NCBI GenBank assembly: GCA_947172645.1 | Contig: CAMWBY010000009.1 | Span: 95,485 to 159,484, forward strand | DNA: 64,000 nucleotides | Direction: 5' to 3' | Source: an uncultured Lachnospiraceae bacterium | GTDB lineage: Bacteria > Bacillota > Clostridia > Lachnospirales > Lachnospiraceae | Part shown: positions 35,962 to 43,853 of the stretch, piece by piece | How positions within the stretch are numbered: position 1 is the stretch's first letter | Layout: every line of letters begins with the position of its first letter | The notes under the pieces: model-generated | Databases searched by the model: none | Seen by the model: the letters and a program-made list of their open reading frames with translations, nothing else | Told to the model about the DNA's origin: nothing | Translations under genes and position numbers: made by a program

Positions 35962-35991
35962 TTGACAATGGCGACTTCGGAAAATTATGCA
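35962..35991 (+). promoter_or_regulatory. Possible promoter upstream of the S8 peptidase
   Basis: TTGACA at 35962-35967 with TATGCA 18 bp downstream and TATGAT slightly further. The start of the S8 gene is 200 bp downstream, with the structured element at 36049-36159 in the leader. The remaining DNA between 35772 and 35962 shows no gene. Confidence 0.35.
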
Positions 35992-36048
35992 TATGATGTA
36001 AATATAGTGTTTTTATTTCCGCGGGCAATGAGCCAAGTACCGTGCATA

Positions 36049-36159
36049 AAACCAACCGAAGGTTGGTTTAGGTATTTGGCGAATGCCGCGAGGGTCGAAT
36101 ACCCGTCCCCTTGGGGCGCTTCAAGCTTGACGCCCTGTTGTTTGCAGCGGGGTATTTGA
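36049..36159 (+). repeat. Structured intergenic element (four consecutive hairpins)
   Basis: A GC-rich block in an AT-rich gap. It holds four stem-loops: AAACCAACC-GAA-GGTTGGTTT (36049-36069); GGTATT with AATACC enclosing GGC/GCC (36071-36104); GGGCG with CGCCC enclosing the palindrome TCAAGCTTGA; and CCCTGTTG with CAGCGGGG, ending GTATTTGA. It resembles dispersed palindromic intergenic repeats I recall from Lachnospiraceae genomes, but it could also act as a leader RNA for the S8 gene 33 bp downstream. No T-run makes it a simple terminator. Confidence 0.6.
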
Positions 36160-36191
36160 CTTGAGATTCTGGCATGGAGGAGTAGTGCAGA

Positions 36192-38000
36192 ATGGATTCG
36201 CAAAAAAATGAAAATCTTTTAAACCTGGCCTTAGACACTCCGGAGACGGAGAGAGAAAGGTCTTTAGAACTGAATGTAGGCTATGATGTGGAGGAAAAAA
36301 CGTGGGAAGTGATTGTAAAATACCATGGTTCCCTGCAGGAGCTGGCACAGAGAAATATCATGGTGGAGGAATTGATTGCCGGGTATGCAATTCTCACGGT
36401 GCCGGAATCTGAGATGGATATTTTGGCAAGTACAGAACAGATTGAGTATGTGGAAAAGCCCAAGAGGCTTTTTTTTGACGATTTAGAGGGGAATACGGCT
36501 TCCTGCTACACACCGGGAAGTCAGTTGTTTGGGACGCTGACGGGAAAAGGTGTGCTCGTGGCGGTGATTGATTCGGGAATCAGTTATTGGAATGAGGATT
36601 TCCGTAAAGCGGATGGAACAACAAGAATACGATACTTGTGGGACCAGGTGCTAGGCAGGGAATTTAGCATGGAACAAATCAATGAGGCGCTTGCTTCCGG
36701 CAGCAGAGAGCAGGCGGAACAGATTGTGCCCAGCATTGATACCACAGGACATGGGACGGCGGTGGCGGGTATTGCTGCGGGAGGCGGCGGAACAGGAGGG
36801 GCAGCTTACGCGGGAACTGCACGGGAGAGCGAACTGCTGATTGTGCGACTGGGAACGCCGAGGGCGGATTCTTTTCCCAGGACAACGGAGCTGATGAGGG
36901 CACTGACTTATACAGTCAATAAGGCGATAGAACTGCGGATGCCTGTGGCGGTTAATTTAAGCTTTGGCAACACTTACGGTGCGCATAACGGGACTTCTCT
37001 GTTGGAGAGGTTTCTGGATAACATATCGGAAATCGGGCGGTGTGTGGTCTGTGTGGGAAGCGGCAATGAAGGAGCGTCCGGCGGGCATGTGGGCGGAAGT
37101 GTGGCAGTGACGGGACGGCGTGAGCGGAGCGGCGGATTGGGAGATGTGACCAATATAGTCAACAATTTTGACAGATATGTCACAGAGAATATGACACGTG
37201 TGGAAATGACGGTGGGAACCTACGAAACGGGCTTAAATGTGCAGCTTTGGAAGGAATACACGGACCGGTATGTGGTAGTTATGGTATCGCCCTCCGGGGA
37301 TTCTCTGCTTGTGGATACTGACCGGCCGGGTAAACAGACATATCAGCTTGGGCAGACCAGAATCTTATTGTATAATGGAGAACCTGCGCCTTATCTGACC
37401 AGCCAGGAAATCTATTTTGATTTCCTTCCGGCAGAAAACGGCAGATACCTGGACAGCGGTGTATGGACGTTTCTGCTAGAACCTGTGGAGACAATTACCG
37501 GAAACTATACTTTTTACCTTCCATCCGGCACGGTGAGAAGCGAGAACACGCGCTTTGTCAGAACCACGCCGGACGTGACGCTGACGATTCCCTCCACGGC
37601 GTCTAAGGTGATTACAGTGGGTGCATATAATCCGATTTACGAGTCGTATGCGGATTTCTCGGGCCGGGGATATCTGTACCAGGAACAGGTTAACAGCCGT
37701 ACTTCGGATTCCTTCGTGAAACCGGACTTGGTGGCGCCGGGAGTGGGGGTGATGGCGCCGGATAGAAATGGCGGATATGTGCCGGTGACAGGGACATCTT
37801 TTGCGACGCCTTTTGTCACGGGTGCGGCGGCGCTTCTGATGCAGTGGGGAATCGTGGAAGGGAATGACCCGTATTTGTATGGGGAGAAGGTGAAGGCTTA
37901 CTTGAGAAGAGGGGCGAAGCCGATTAGGGGGGAGAGGGAGTATCCGAATGCTAGGGTGGGGTATGGGTCGATTTGTGTCGAAAATAGTCTGCCGGGGTAG
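36192..38000 (+). CDS. Subtilisin-like S8 family peptidase
   Basis: A 602-residue serine peptidase with catalytic D127 (VAVIDSGI), H187 (DTTGHGTAVAG) and S536 (GTSFATPFVTGAAALL). An N-terminal prodomain-like region occupies residues 1-100. A jelly-roll-like insert of about 200 residues lies between H and S, as in Csp-type and related Lachnospiraceae peptidases. No signal peptide is seen. ATGGAGGAG precedes the start. The last 14 codons, stop and terminator (37956-38069) recur three times in the island downstream, so the 3' end acts as a recombination target while the gene itself stays intact. Confidence 0.92.
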   Translation: MDSQKNENLLNLALDTPETERERSLELNVGYDVEEKTWEVIVKYHGSLQELAQRNIMVEELIAGYAILTVPESEMDILASTEQIEYVEKPKRLFFDDLEGNTASCYTPGSQLFGTLTGKGVLVAVIDSGISYWNEDFRKADGTTRIRYLWDQVLGREFSMEQINEALASGSREQAEQIVPSIDTTGHGTAVAGIAAGGGGTGGAAYAGTARESELLIVRLGTPRADSFPRTTELMRALTYTVNKAIELRMPVAVNLSFGNTYGAHNGTSLLERFLDNISEIGRCVVCVGSGNEGASGGHVGGSVAVTGRRERSGGLGDVTNIVNNFDRYVTENMTRVEMTVGTYETGLNVQLWKEYTDRYVVVMVSPSGDSLLVDTDRPGKQTYQLGQTRILLYNGEPAPYLTSQEIYFDFLPAENGRYLDSGVWTFLLEPVETITGNYTFYLPSGTVRSENTRFVRTTPDVTLTIPSTASKVITVGAYNPIYESYADFSGRGYLYQEQVNSRTSDSFVKPDLVAPGVGVMAPDRNGGYVPVTGTSFATPFVTGAAALLMQWGIVEGNDPYLYGEKVKAYLRRGAKPIRGEREYPNARVGYGSICVENSLPG

Positions 38001-38069
38001 AATGGAGTAGATTTTTGGGGAATAAGCACTTTGTTTTGGCATATATAGTGTCGAATAAAGTGCTTATTT
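37956..38069 (+). repeat. att-like segment, copy A (S8 gene 3' end plus terminator)
   Basis: The last codons of the S8 gene (GVGYGSICVENSLPG) plus the downstream terminator. Homologous copies: 59157-59269 (inverted, about 90 percent identical by eye), 59343-59455 and 63307-63420 (both direct, more diverged). It marks the left edge of the defence island. Confidence 0.8.
38021..38069 (+). terminator. Terminator of the S8 peptidase gene
   Basis: AATAAGCACTTT pairs perfectly with AAAGTGCTTATT (12 bp) around a 24-base loop, followed by TTTGTT. The stem is symmetrical and may work on both strands. Confidence 0.75.
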
Positions 38070-38108
38070 GTTGAAGAATATTTTTGTTTTCGTTGTAAGT
38101 TTGTCGCT

Positions 38109-38167
38109 AATCAGTGAAATGTAATCTTGGAGAATTAGGAATCAGTGAAATAATTACAAATTCAGTG
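38109..38167 (+). repeat. Iterated motif upstream of the nine-gene operon
   Basis: AATCAGTGAAAT occurs exactly at 38109-38120 and 38140-38151 (31 bp apart), with a partial third copy AATTCAGTG at 38159-38167, immediately upstream of the likely promoter. This is a candidate operator; no regulator is encoded next to it. Confidence 0.5.
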
Positions 38168-38185
38168 TCGCCTTTGGACGAAATA

Positions 38186-38194
38186 TGGTACAAT
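38186..38194 (+). promoter_or_regulatory. Extended -10 promoter of the defence operon
   Basis: TGGTACAAT is an extended -10 located 64 bp before the SIR2-like start; the -35 region is poor. Confidence 0.5.
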
Positions 38195-38258
38195 AAACTT
38201 AATTTATCATTAGCATAGAATATGCGAATTGAAAATGAAATTTGTGGGAGAAATTAAA

Positions 38259-39287
38259 ATGGCTAAAGAAATTGAATTTATCCATAACTTGCGAGGGAAA
38301 GGAAGACCACAGATACTGCTTATCGGCAATGGAGTGGAACGGGCATATGGAAGCGCTAGCTGGGATAAACTAATTGATTTAATTAACGTTCGCAAGTTTA
38401 GTGAGGAAACACGTGATGAAATAAATAAATTACCGTTTCCTGTGAGATATGAGTTGCTTGCAACCTATGAAAATGCACCAGCAAGCTTTTCTCGGGACGA
38501 TATAGATGCAGAAGAAGAACGTATGGCAAATGCGATGAAAACTCTGTTGCCGTGTAAGGATACCCGTGAAAGAGACAAAAACGAGAACTGCAATGAATTA
38601 TTCAAATGGCTGCCTGAGCTTGGGGTGGATCATATTTTTACGACAAATTATTCTTATTGCCCGGAAGAAGGTTATTATCCGAATAGAGAATTTGAGAAAA
38701 AATCTGTTCGAGAAAATCTTCGATTCAATCTTAATCCACAGAAGGATAAGAAAGGACGACCAAGTCAGGAAAAAACGTTCCGACTGCATTCGGGATATTT
38801 AGTCGGGACAAGCAGTGGCAGTGCAAAGAAGGTCGGTATTTGGCATATTCATGGTGAATGCGGTGCGCCGACCAGTGTTGTTTTGGGGCATGATAAGTAT
38901 GGAAGACTATTAAAGCGAATTATATCGGTATGTGACGATGAAATAGAATATAAAGAAAAAATAACAAAGAATAATACATACGAATTTAGATCATGGCCGG
39001 AATTGTTTCTATTTGGAGATATTTATGTTGTTGGTTTTGGTTTTGCTGAATGCGAATTTGATTTGTGGTGGTTGTTGAGGCGCAAGCAGCGTGAAATATA
39101 CGCCGACGGCAAGGTATATTTCTATGAACATGAGATAAGAGATGTCCCCAGTGCTAAACAGATGCTGTTAACTGCCCACGGAGTTGAACTTAAATACAAT
39201 GAGTTTTCGGGAAAAGATGATAAATACAAAGAATTTTATAAACAGGCTTTTGATGATATCCGAAAAAATGTTTGTATTGGACAGTAA
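38259..39287 (+). CDS. SIR2-like domain protein (putative NADase effector)
   Basis: About 342 residues. SIR2-like signatures: ILLIGNGVERAYGSASWDKLI near the N-terminus (nucleotide-binding GNG), VDHIFTTNYSY in the middle (TTN motif), VGIWHIHGECGAPTSVVLG (catalytic-type HxHG) and VVGFGFAECEFDLWWLL near the C-terminus (GxGxxxxE/D). SIR2-like proteins in anti-phage systems deplete NAD+. The start ATG 38259 is set by GGGAG 8 bp upstream; the open frame to 38229 is rejected. It is the first of nine genes spaced 5-30 bp apart, so co-transcription is very likely. Confidence 0.8.
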   Translation: MAKEIEFIHNLRGKGRPQILLIGNGVERAYGSASWDKLIDLINVRKFSEETRDEINKLPFPVRYELLATYENAPASFSRDDIDAEEERMANAMKTLLPCKDTRERDKNENCNELFKWLPELGVDHIFTTNYSYCPEEGYYPNREFEKKSVRENLRFNLNPQKDKKGRPSQEKTFRLHSGYLVGTSSGSAKKVGIWHIHGECGAPTSVVLGHDKYGRLLKRIISVCDDEIEYKEKITKNNTYEFRSWPELFLFGDIYVVGFGFAECEFDLWWLLRRKQREIYADGKVYFYEHEIRDVPSAKQMLLTAHGVELKYNEFSGKDDKYKEFYKQAFDDIRKNVCIGQ

Positions 39288-39308
39288 AGTGGAAAGGGAG
39301 TGAAACGA

Positions 39309-40517
39309 TTGGAATTTGACCAAGTGGTCTGGCTACTGGATCAGCGGTTTGACTTTCTCTTACCTTGGTTTGAGAAGGAATACAAGATTTCACGTAAAGA
39401 TATTTTGTTTGTAGGTTCATATCAAGGGAATACCCGCAAAGGATTAAAAAAAGTGACGGTGGGAGATTTGCCGGGTGGACATGTCTCATATCTTGAGCCT
39501 GAAGATATTAATAAGCTGTATGCGCATAGAATAACCTCGAATAAAAAGACGTTACTGATAGCTTTTTCAGGAGCATATCTGCCATCGGCAGATCATGTAA
39601 CATCTTTTATAGTTACGGGGAATATTGCGACTGATATCAACAATAAATGGTGGCAGTATGAATTCTTTTGTAAAACCGGTATTAAAACACCAAAGACATG
39701 GTGGGCAGAAAATCATTGTCAGTTATTGCATTTGTCACAGGCGCTGTTTAGCCAATATGAGAGTCTGCTGATTAAAAAAGCAGAATTGGCCGGCGGATAT
39801 AAGATGAAAATAGTTTCTTCTGCTGAAGGCGTTTGTGATTACTGTGGGAGAGAGAAGGAAGATTTTCTAAATAGTGAGTTTTTGATTAGCCAATATATAC
39901 CACATAAGCAGTCCTTTTCCGGAATGGCTATCATTGACAGAGACGGTAATACAATTTGGTGTGGAGCAACAGAGCAAGTGTTGTACAATGATCTTGCCTA
40001 TGAGGGGTTGATTTGGCCGCCTTATATTGATGATAAGGGGCTTTGCGATATCAGGGACATTACTCTTAAGGTGGGGAAGGGGTTGGTAGAGCATGGATAT
40101 TTTGGATATTACAATGTAGATTTCATTCAGGGACCGGATGAAATGTATGCCGTTGAAATAAATGCTCGCTTTTGTTTCAGTACCATTTTCTATGCCTGTT
40201 GCTGTGGTGATAAATTTTGGAGGGCTGTGCAGGGTAAAGAGATACATGAGAGCTGGCCGGATAGACGATTGATTATGGGTAAAATCAAAGCGAAAGAGGG
40301 TAAAAGCTATTGTAAACTTGCAGATCAATCAAATATTTTAGAGTGGTTTAATAGTGGTATTGGCGGGTTTCAGTCGTATTTTGTGGGTACGGATGAGCCG
40401 GAATGTTATGATTATGGTAGTTTTATTGGTCTGTTTGGCGAATTTCTGACAAAGGATACCAATAGGGATGATGCGCTTAGGCTATTTTGGGACAGGTGCT
40501 TACAACAATATAGATAA
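39309..40517 (+). CDS. ATP-grasp domain protein
   Basis: About 402 residues. The ATP-grasp pattern is visible as LLIKKAELAGGYKMKIV (lysine and glycine-rich loop), EFLISQYIPHKQSFSGMAIIDRDGN (adenine-side strand and acidic residues) and VDFIQGPDEMYAVEINARFCFSTIF (metal-binding E-x-N). ATP-grasp enzymes make acyl-phosphate intermediates to ligate carboxylates to amines or thiols. The start is TTG 39309, 8 bp after AAGGGAG; GTG 39300 is too close to that site. Such ligases are unusual in defence loci, and the partner substrate is unknown. Confidence 0.75.
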   Translation: MEFDQVVWLLDQRFDFLLPWFEKEYKISRKDILFVGSYQGNTRKGLKKVTVGDLPGGHVSYLEPEDINKLYAHRITSNKKTLLIAFSGAYLPSADHVTSFIVTGNIATDINNKWWQYEFFCKTGIKTPKTWWAENHCQLLHLSQALFSQYESLLIKKAELAGGYKMKIVSSAEGVCDYCGREKEDFLNSEFLISQYIPHKQSFSGMAIIDRDGNTIWCGATEQVLYNDLAYEGLIWPPYIDDKGLCDIRDITLKVGKGLVEHGYFGYYNVDFIQGPDEMYAVEINARFCFSTIFYACCCGDKFWRAVQGKEIHESWPDRRLIMGKIKAKEGKSYCKLADQSNILEWFNSGIGGFQSYFVGTDEPECYDYGSFIGLFGEFLTKDTNRDDALRLFWDRCLQQYR

Positions 40518-40541
40518 TAAAAAGAATTGGAATAGGAATAT

Positions 40542-42515
40542 ATGGATAGGCAGAAAAAGGTTCTACTTTGTATGTATGTCGATGATTTTTGCGGCTTTAA
40601 AGAAGAGAGCTTTAATTTTTATATAGAAAGACGTTATGTGATCGAGAAAGGTAAAATAAGAAGAAAGAGCGACGAGGAGATTGAAAATTTTCCGAATGAT
40701 TTCTGGAGGAATAATATTCCGGAGAATAACATTTCGAAGAATAACGTCTCGGCGGTAACGCTGCTTATTGGTGAAAATGGTGCGGGAAAGACCACTCTCA
40801 TGCGTCTCTTAATCAAGTGGCTGTGCCAACTGTCTGTGGGACATATTCCCAAGGAAAAGGGGGCATTGGTAATAAGTGTTGATGGGGAGGGTAACAATGA
40901 TGATTATAAGAGCAGGGATAAGCTGATTGCCTTTGATAAGGGGGAGCTTTGGGGGATAGAGATTAATAAATGTAAAGAAATTGCGGCTATTAGAGATATA
41001 GATGAAATAAAAAAATTGTTGAGCGATATTCGTCTGGCATACTATACAGACACTATGACAGATTTGGAGTTGAGCGATATTTTGACAAAAGAGGAACTTG
41101 TATTTTTGCAGGACGATTCATTGCTCACCAGGCTGTCAAATTCGATAAAAAGTAAATATAGTGTCGATAGTATAAAGGATTGCATAAAACGAGAAGACTT
41201 TGTAAAACAAATGAAGTTGTTTTTGTACAGCCGTAAGGAGAGGGATGATAGTATGCCCAGATTGCCGGATTGTCTGCAGAGATTCCCGATTCGATATATG
41301 AAACTAACAACGAAAGAAGTTGGGAATGAAAAGAGTTTTGATGGGATTCTTGATGGTAATAGCAGTCTGGTACAGGAAGCTATTGATTTATGGAACAAAG
41401 TGTTTGACGGTGATAGTAATCATAATCTGTCGGGTATTTCCAGAGCGCTTTTGTGGGAGTTGTTTTCCGGCACTATCATATCGATGCTCCAATGGGAGCG
41501 AACACTCCCGAAACTGGAAAACAGTATCGTAACGGAAAAGGTTAGGGCTTCGTTGAGAGCATATATAAGAACCGGCAATTTTAAGTGGAATACGGTTTTT
41601 AAACGCTTTTTTACAAATCTGTTTAGTGATTGTGAAAAAGCGTTTAATGGCACGCGCAGTTATGGAGAGTTTTGGACTGAGTGGAGCCAACAGGTTGAGG
41701 AAAAGATAAATAGCTTTTTAGATGTTTTAAAGAGTATTGAAAAGAGTAAATTTTTGAAAAAGTGGACATTCTCTGAAAATGCGCAGAATACGTGGGAGTT
41801 TAAGCTTGCGTATTTTGATGAAAAGGATGGAGACGGATGTTCAATTTGGCTGCAGGATTGGATAGAACTATGGGAACATTATCTGACGGTTGCACATTTG
41901 ATGCCGGGGTGTAGGTTTGATTGGAAATATGCGAGTAGCGGGGAGACAAATAAAACAAATCTATATTGCACAATGCAAGTGGCTGATATGGGTGAATGTA
42001 ATAATGTGTGGTTTTTATTGGATGAACCAGATAATACTTTTCATCCTGGATGGAGAAGGGAAATAATACGGGAAATTATTGATATATGTTTAGTTTATAA
42101 TATAAATTCACAGCTGTTGATAGCTACTCACTCACCAATAATGCTGTCGGATGTGCCAAAGCAGGCGATAATATTATTAAAAATTGATGCAGAAGAAGTA
42201 AAACAATACTTCATCCCGGAAAGCAGCTCATTTGGTCAGCAGATATATACACTATTTAGAGATGCCTTTTTCATGGAACAAGGTGTAATTGGAGCCTTTG
42301 CAGATTTAAAAATTCGTGCAACATACAATGGACTGCTAAAACTTGAAAAGAATTTGAAAAGCGAACAGTCAATAAGTGAAGACAGATTGATTCAATATGA
42401 AAAGGAATTAGAAGACCAAAACAACATTATTAAGCTTATTGATGAGCCATTGCTGAGGGGCCATCTTTTGCAGCTTTATAATTGGTGTTTTCATGCGCTT
42501 GATGTGAGAATGTAA
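40542..42515 (+). CDS. AAA/ABC-type ATPase, PtuA-like
   Basis: A 657-residue ATPase. Walker A is GENGAGKTT with K83, and Walker B is WFLLDEPDNTFHPGWRRE with D494/E495, followed by LLIATHSPIML (H-loop). The long helical middle and this ABC/SMC-like head layout match ATPases of overcoming-lysogenisation-defect and Septu (PtuA) types. The next gene, 40 bp on, encodes an HNH nuclease with PtuB-like features, so the two form a Septu-like pair inside the larger operon. Confidence 0.8.
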   Translation: MDRQKKVLLCMYVDDFCGFKEESFNFYIERRYVIEKGKIRRKSDEEIENFPNDFWRNNIPENNISKNNVSAVTLLIGENGAGKTTLMRLLIKWLCQLSVGHIPKEKGALVISVDGEGNNDDYKSRDKLIAFDKGELWGIEINKCKEIAAIRDIDEIKKLLSDIRLAYYTDTMTDLELSDILTKEELVFLQDDSLLTRLSNSIKSKYSVDSIKDCIKREDFVKQMKLFLYSRKERDDSMPRLPDCLQRFPIRYMKLTTKEVGNEKSFDGILDGNSSLVQEAIDLWNKVFDGDSNHNLSGISRALLWELFSGTIISMLQWERTLPKLENSIVTEKVRASLRAYIRTGNFKWNTVFKRFFTNLFSDCEKAFNGTRSYGEFWTEWSQQVEEKINSFLDVLKSIEKSKFLKKWTFSENAQNTWEFKLAYFDEKDGDGCSIWLQDWIELWEHYLTVAHLMPGCRFDWKYASSGETNKTNLYCTMQVADMGECNNVWFLLDEPDNTFHPGWRREIIREIIDICLVYNINSQLLIATHSPIMLSDVPKQAIILLKIDAEEVKQYFIPESSSFGQQIYTLFRDAFFMEQGVIGAFADLKIRATYNGLLKLEKNLKSEQSISEDRLIQYEKELEDQNNIIKLIDEPLLRGHLLQLYNWCFHALDVRM

Positions 42516-42555
42516 CAAAAGAAAAAGTAACAATTTGTTGAAAGAAGGTATTGTT

Positions 42556-43836
42556 GTGATTCGACTGAGACCTTTTGGGAAAATGACATATGAAGAAATA
42601 CGTGAAAAATATTTGGAACAGCTTGTGGACGCTAAAGCCGTGGAATTTGATGCGGCGGATATTTTAGGCAGGGATTCAGATGAAACAGATAAAGGGAAAT
42701 CGAAGAATTCTTATGATAAGCTTGCGGTTTTTCCCGCATTGCGACAATATTTATATGATGCAGATGAAAAAATAATAAAGAATAATCTCCGACAGATATT
42801 AATTGGACCTGACGAAGCGCCCAGAAGCCTTGGTGGTAAAGGTGACCCTATCACTATGCGAAGTGTGTTTGAAAAGATCATTTTAGACATAGAGAGGGAT
42901 GCTTCTAATATTCCAAAAACTGCTGTTGATGCATGTAAGCAGATCTTTAAATATGAGCGATTGAATGTTGTAGGAAAGAAACGCCCCAAATATCCGAAAC
43001 CTGTGGCATATTGGCTACAAAGCCAGTTGTGTGTTCGTGTGTGCCCTTATTGTAACCGAATATATACTACAACACTGTATGGGAAAAAGAGAATAAGGCC
43101 GGATTTTGATCATTTTTACCCTCAGAGCAGGTATCCTTATTTGGCTGTTAGTCTTTTTAATCTGATACCTTCGTGTAATATATGTAATAAAGCAAAATCT
43201 GATTACGCAGAGATAAAAGAAGATATTATAATAGAGACTAAAAAGAGAACATTTACATATAGACAAAAGAAAAGTATAATATATCCGTATGATGAATCAT
43301 ATAATGAATTACATATGAATATATCCTTCCGTGCAATATTTTATGATAATAAAGTGATGATGGGACAAAGTGATGATTTTACGATAGAGCTTCGGCCAAC
43401 GAAATACTCAAAAAACATAGAATTTGAAAATTTAGCACCGACAAAAACAGAGTTAAGTGAACGATTCAGATATGCAATCAAATCAGAGACAGCAGATGAT
43501 GTAGAAGCAGCGGACAAAGAAGAACTTGCGTTTTGGAACAGGGCTAAAAATACGATTGAGTTATTGAGGTTGGAAGAGTTTTATAATGAACACAAATCTG
43601 AAATAAGGAAAATAATGCGCATTCATTATGAATATACTCAAGTTGCCAAATGTCTTATTATGCAACCGCTAAATAATCAAACAGTATCGGTGCATATGGA
43701 TTCTTTATTTACCAGAGACTTACTATATTTTGCGTCTTTGCAGCCAGAAGAATTGGGAAATAGCCCGTTAAACAAACTAAAGAGGGACATTCTGGAGCAA
43801 CTGGATGAGATTGAAAACACTGGCATTTTCTGTTAA
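42556..43836 (+). CDS. HNH endonuclease, PtuB-like
   Basis: About 426 residues; GTG 42556 is chosen since AGAAGG ends 7 bp before it. The central part has CPYCNRIYTTT, then RPDFDHFYPQSRYPYLAVSLFNLIPSCNICNKAKSD, which is the zinc-supported HNH fold (CxxC ... DH ... N ... CxxC) found in PtuB and TIGR02646-type nucleases. It would cut nucleic acid when activated by the upstream ATPase. It is longer than typical PtuB because of a C-terminal helical extension of about 190 residues. Confidence 0.85.
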   Translation: MIRLRPFGKMTYEEIREKYLEQLVDAKAVEFDAADILGRDSDETDKGKSKNSYDKLAVFPALRQYLYDADEKIIKNNLRQILIGPDEAPRSLGGKGDPITMRSVFEKIILDIERDASNIPKTAVDACKQIFKYERLNVVGKKRPKYPKPVAYWLQSQLCVRVCPYCNRIYTTTLYGKKRIRPDFDHFYPQSRYPYLAVSLFNLIPSCNICNKAKSDYAEIKEDIIIETKKRTFTYRQKKSIIYPYDESYNELHMNISFRAIFYDNKVMMGQSDDFTIELRPTKYSKNIEFENLAPTKTELSERFRYAIKSETADDVEAADKEELAFWNRAKNTIELLRLEEFYNEHKSEIRKIMRIHYEYTQVAKCLIMQPLNNQTVSVHMDSLFTRDLLYFASLQPEELGNSPLNKLKRDILEQLDEIENTGIFC

Positions 43837-43853
43837 TATGAGGAGTAATGAAG

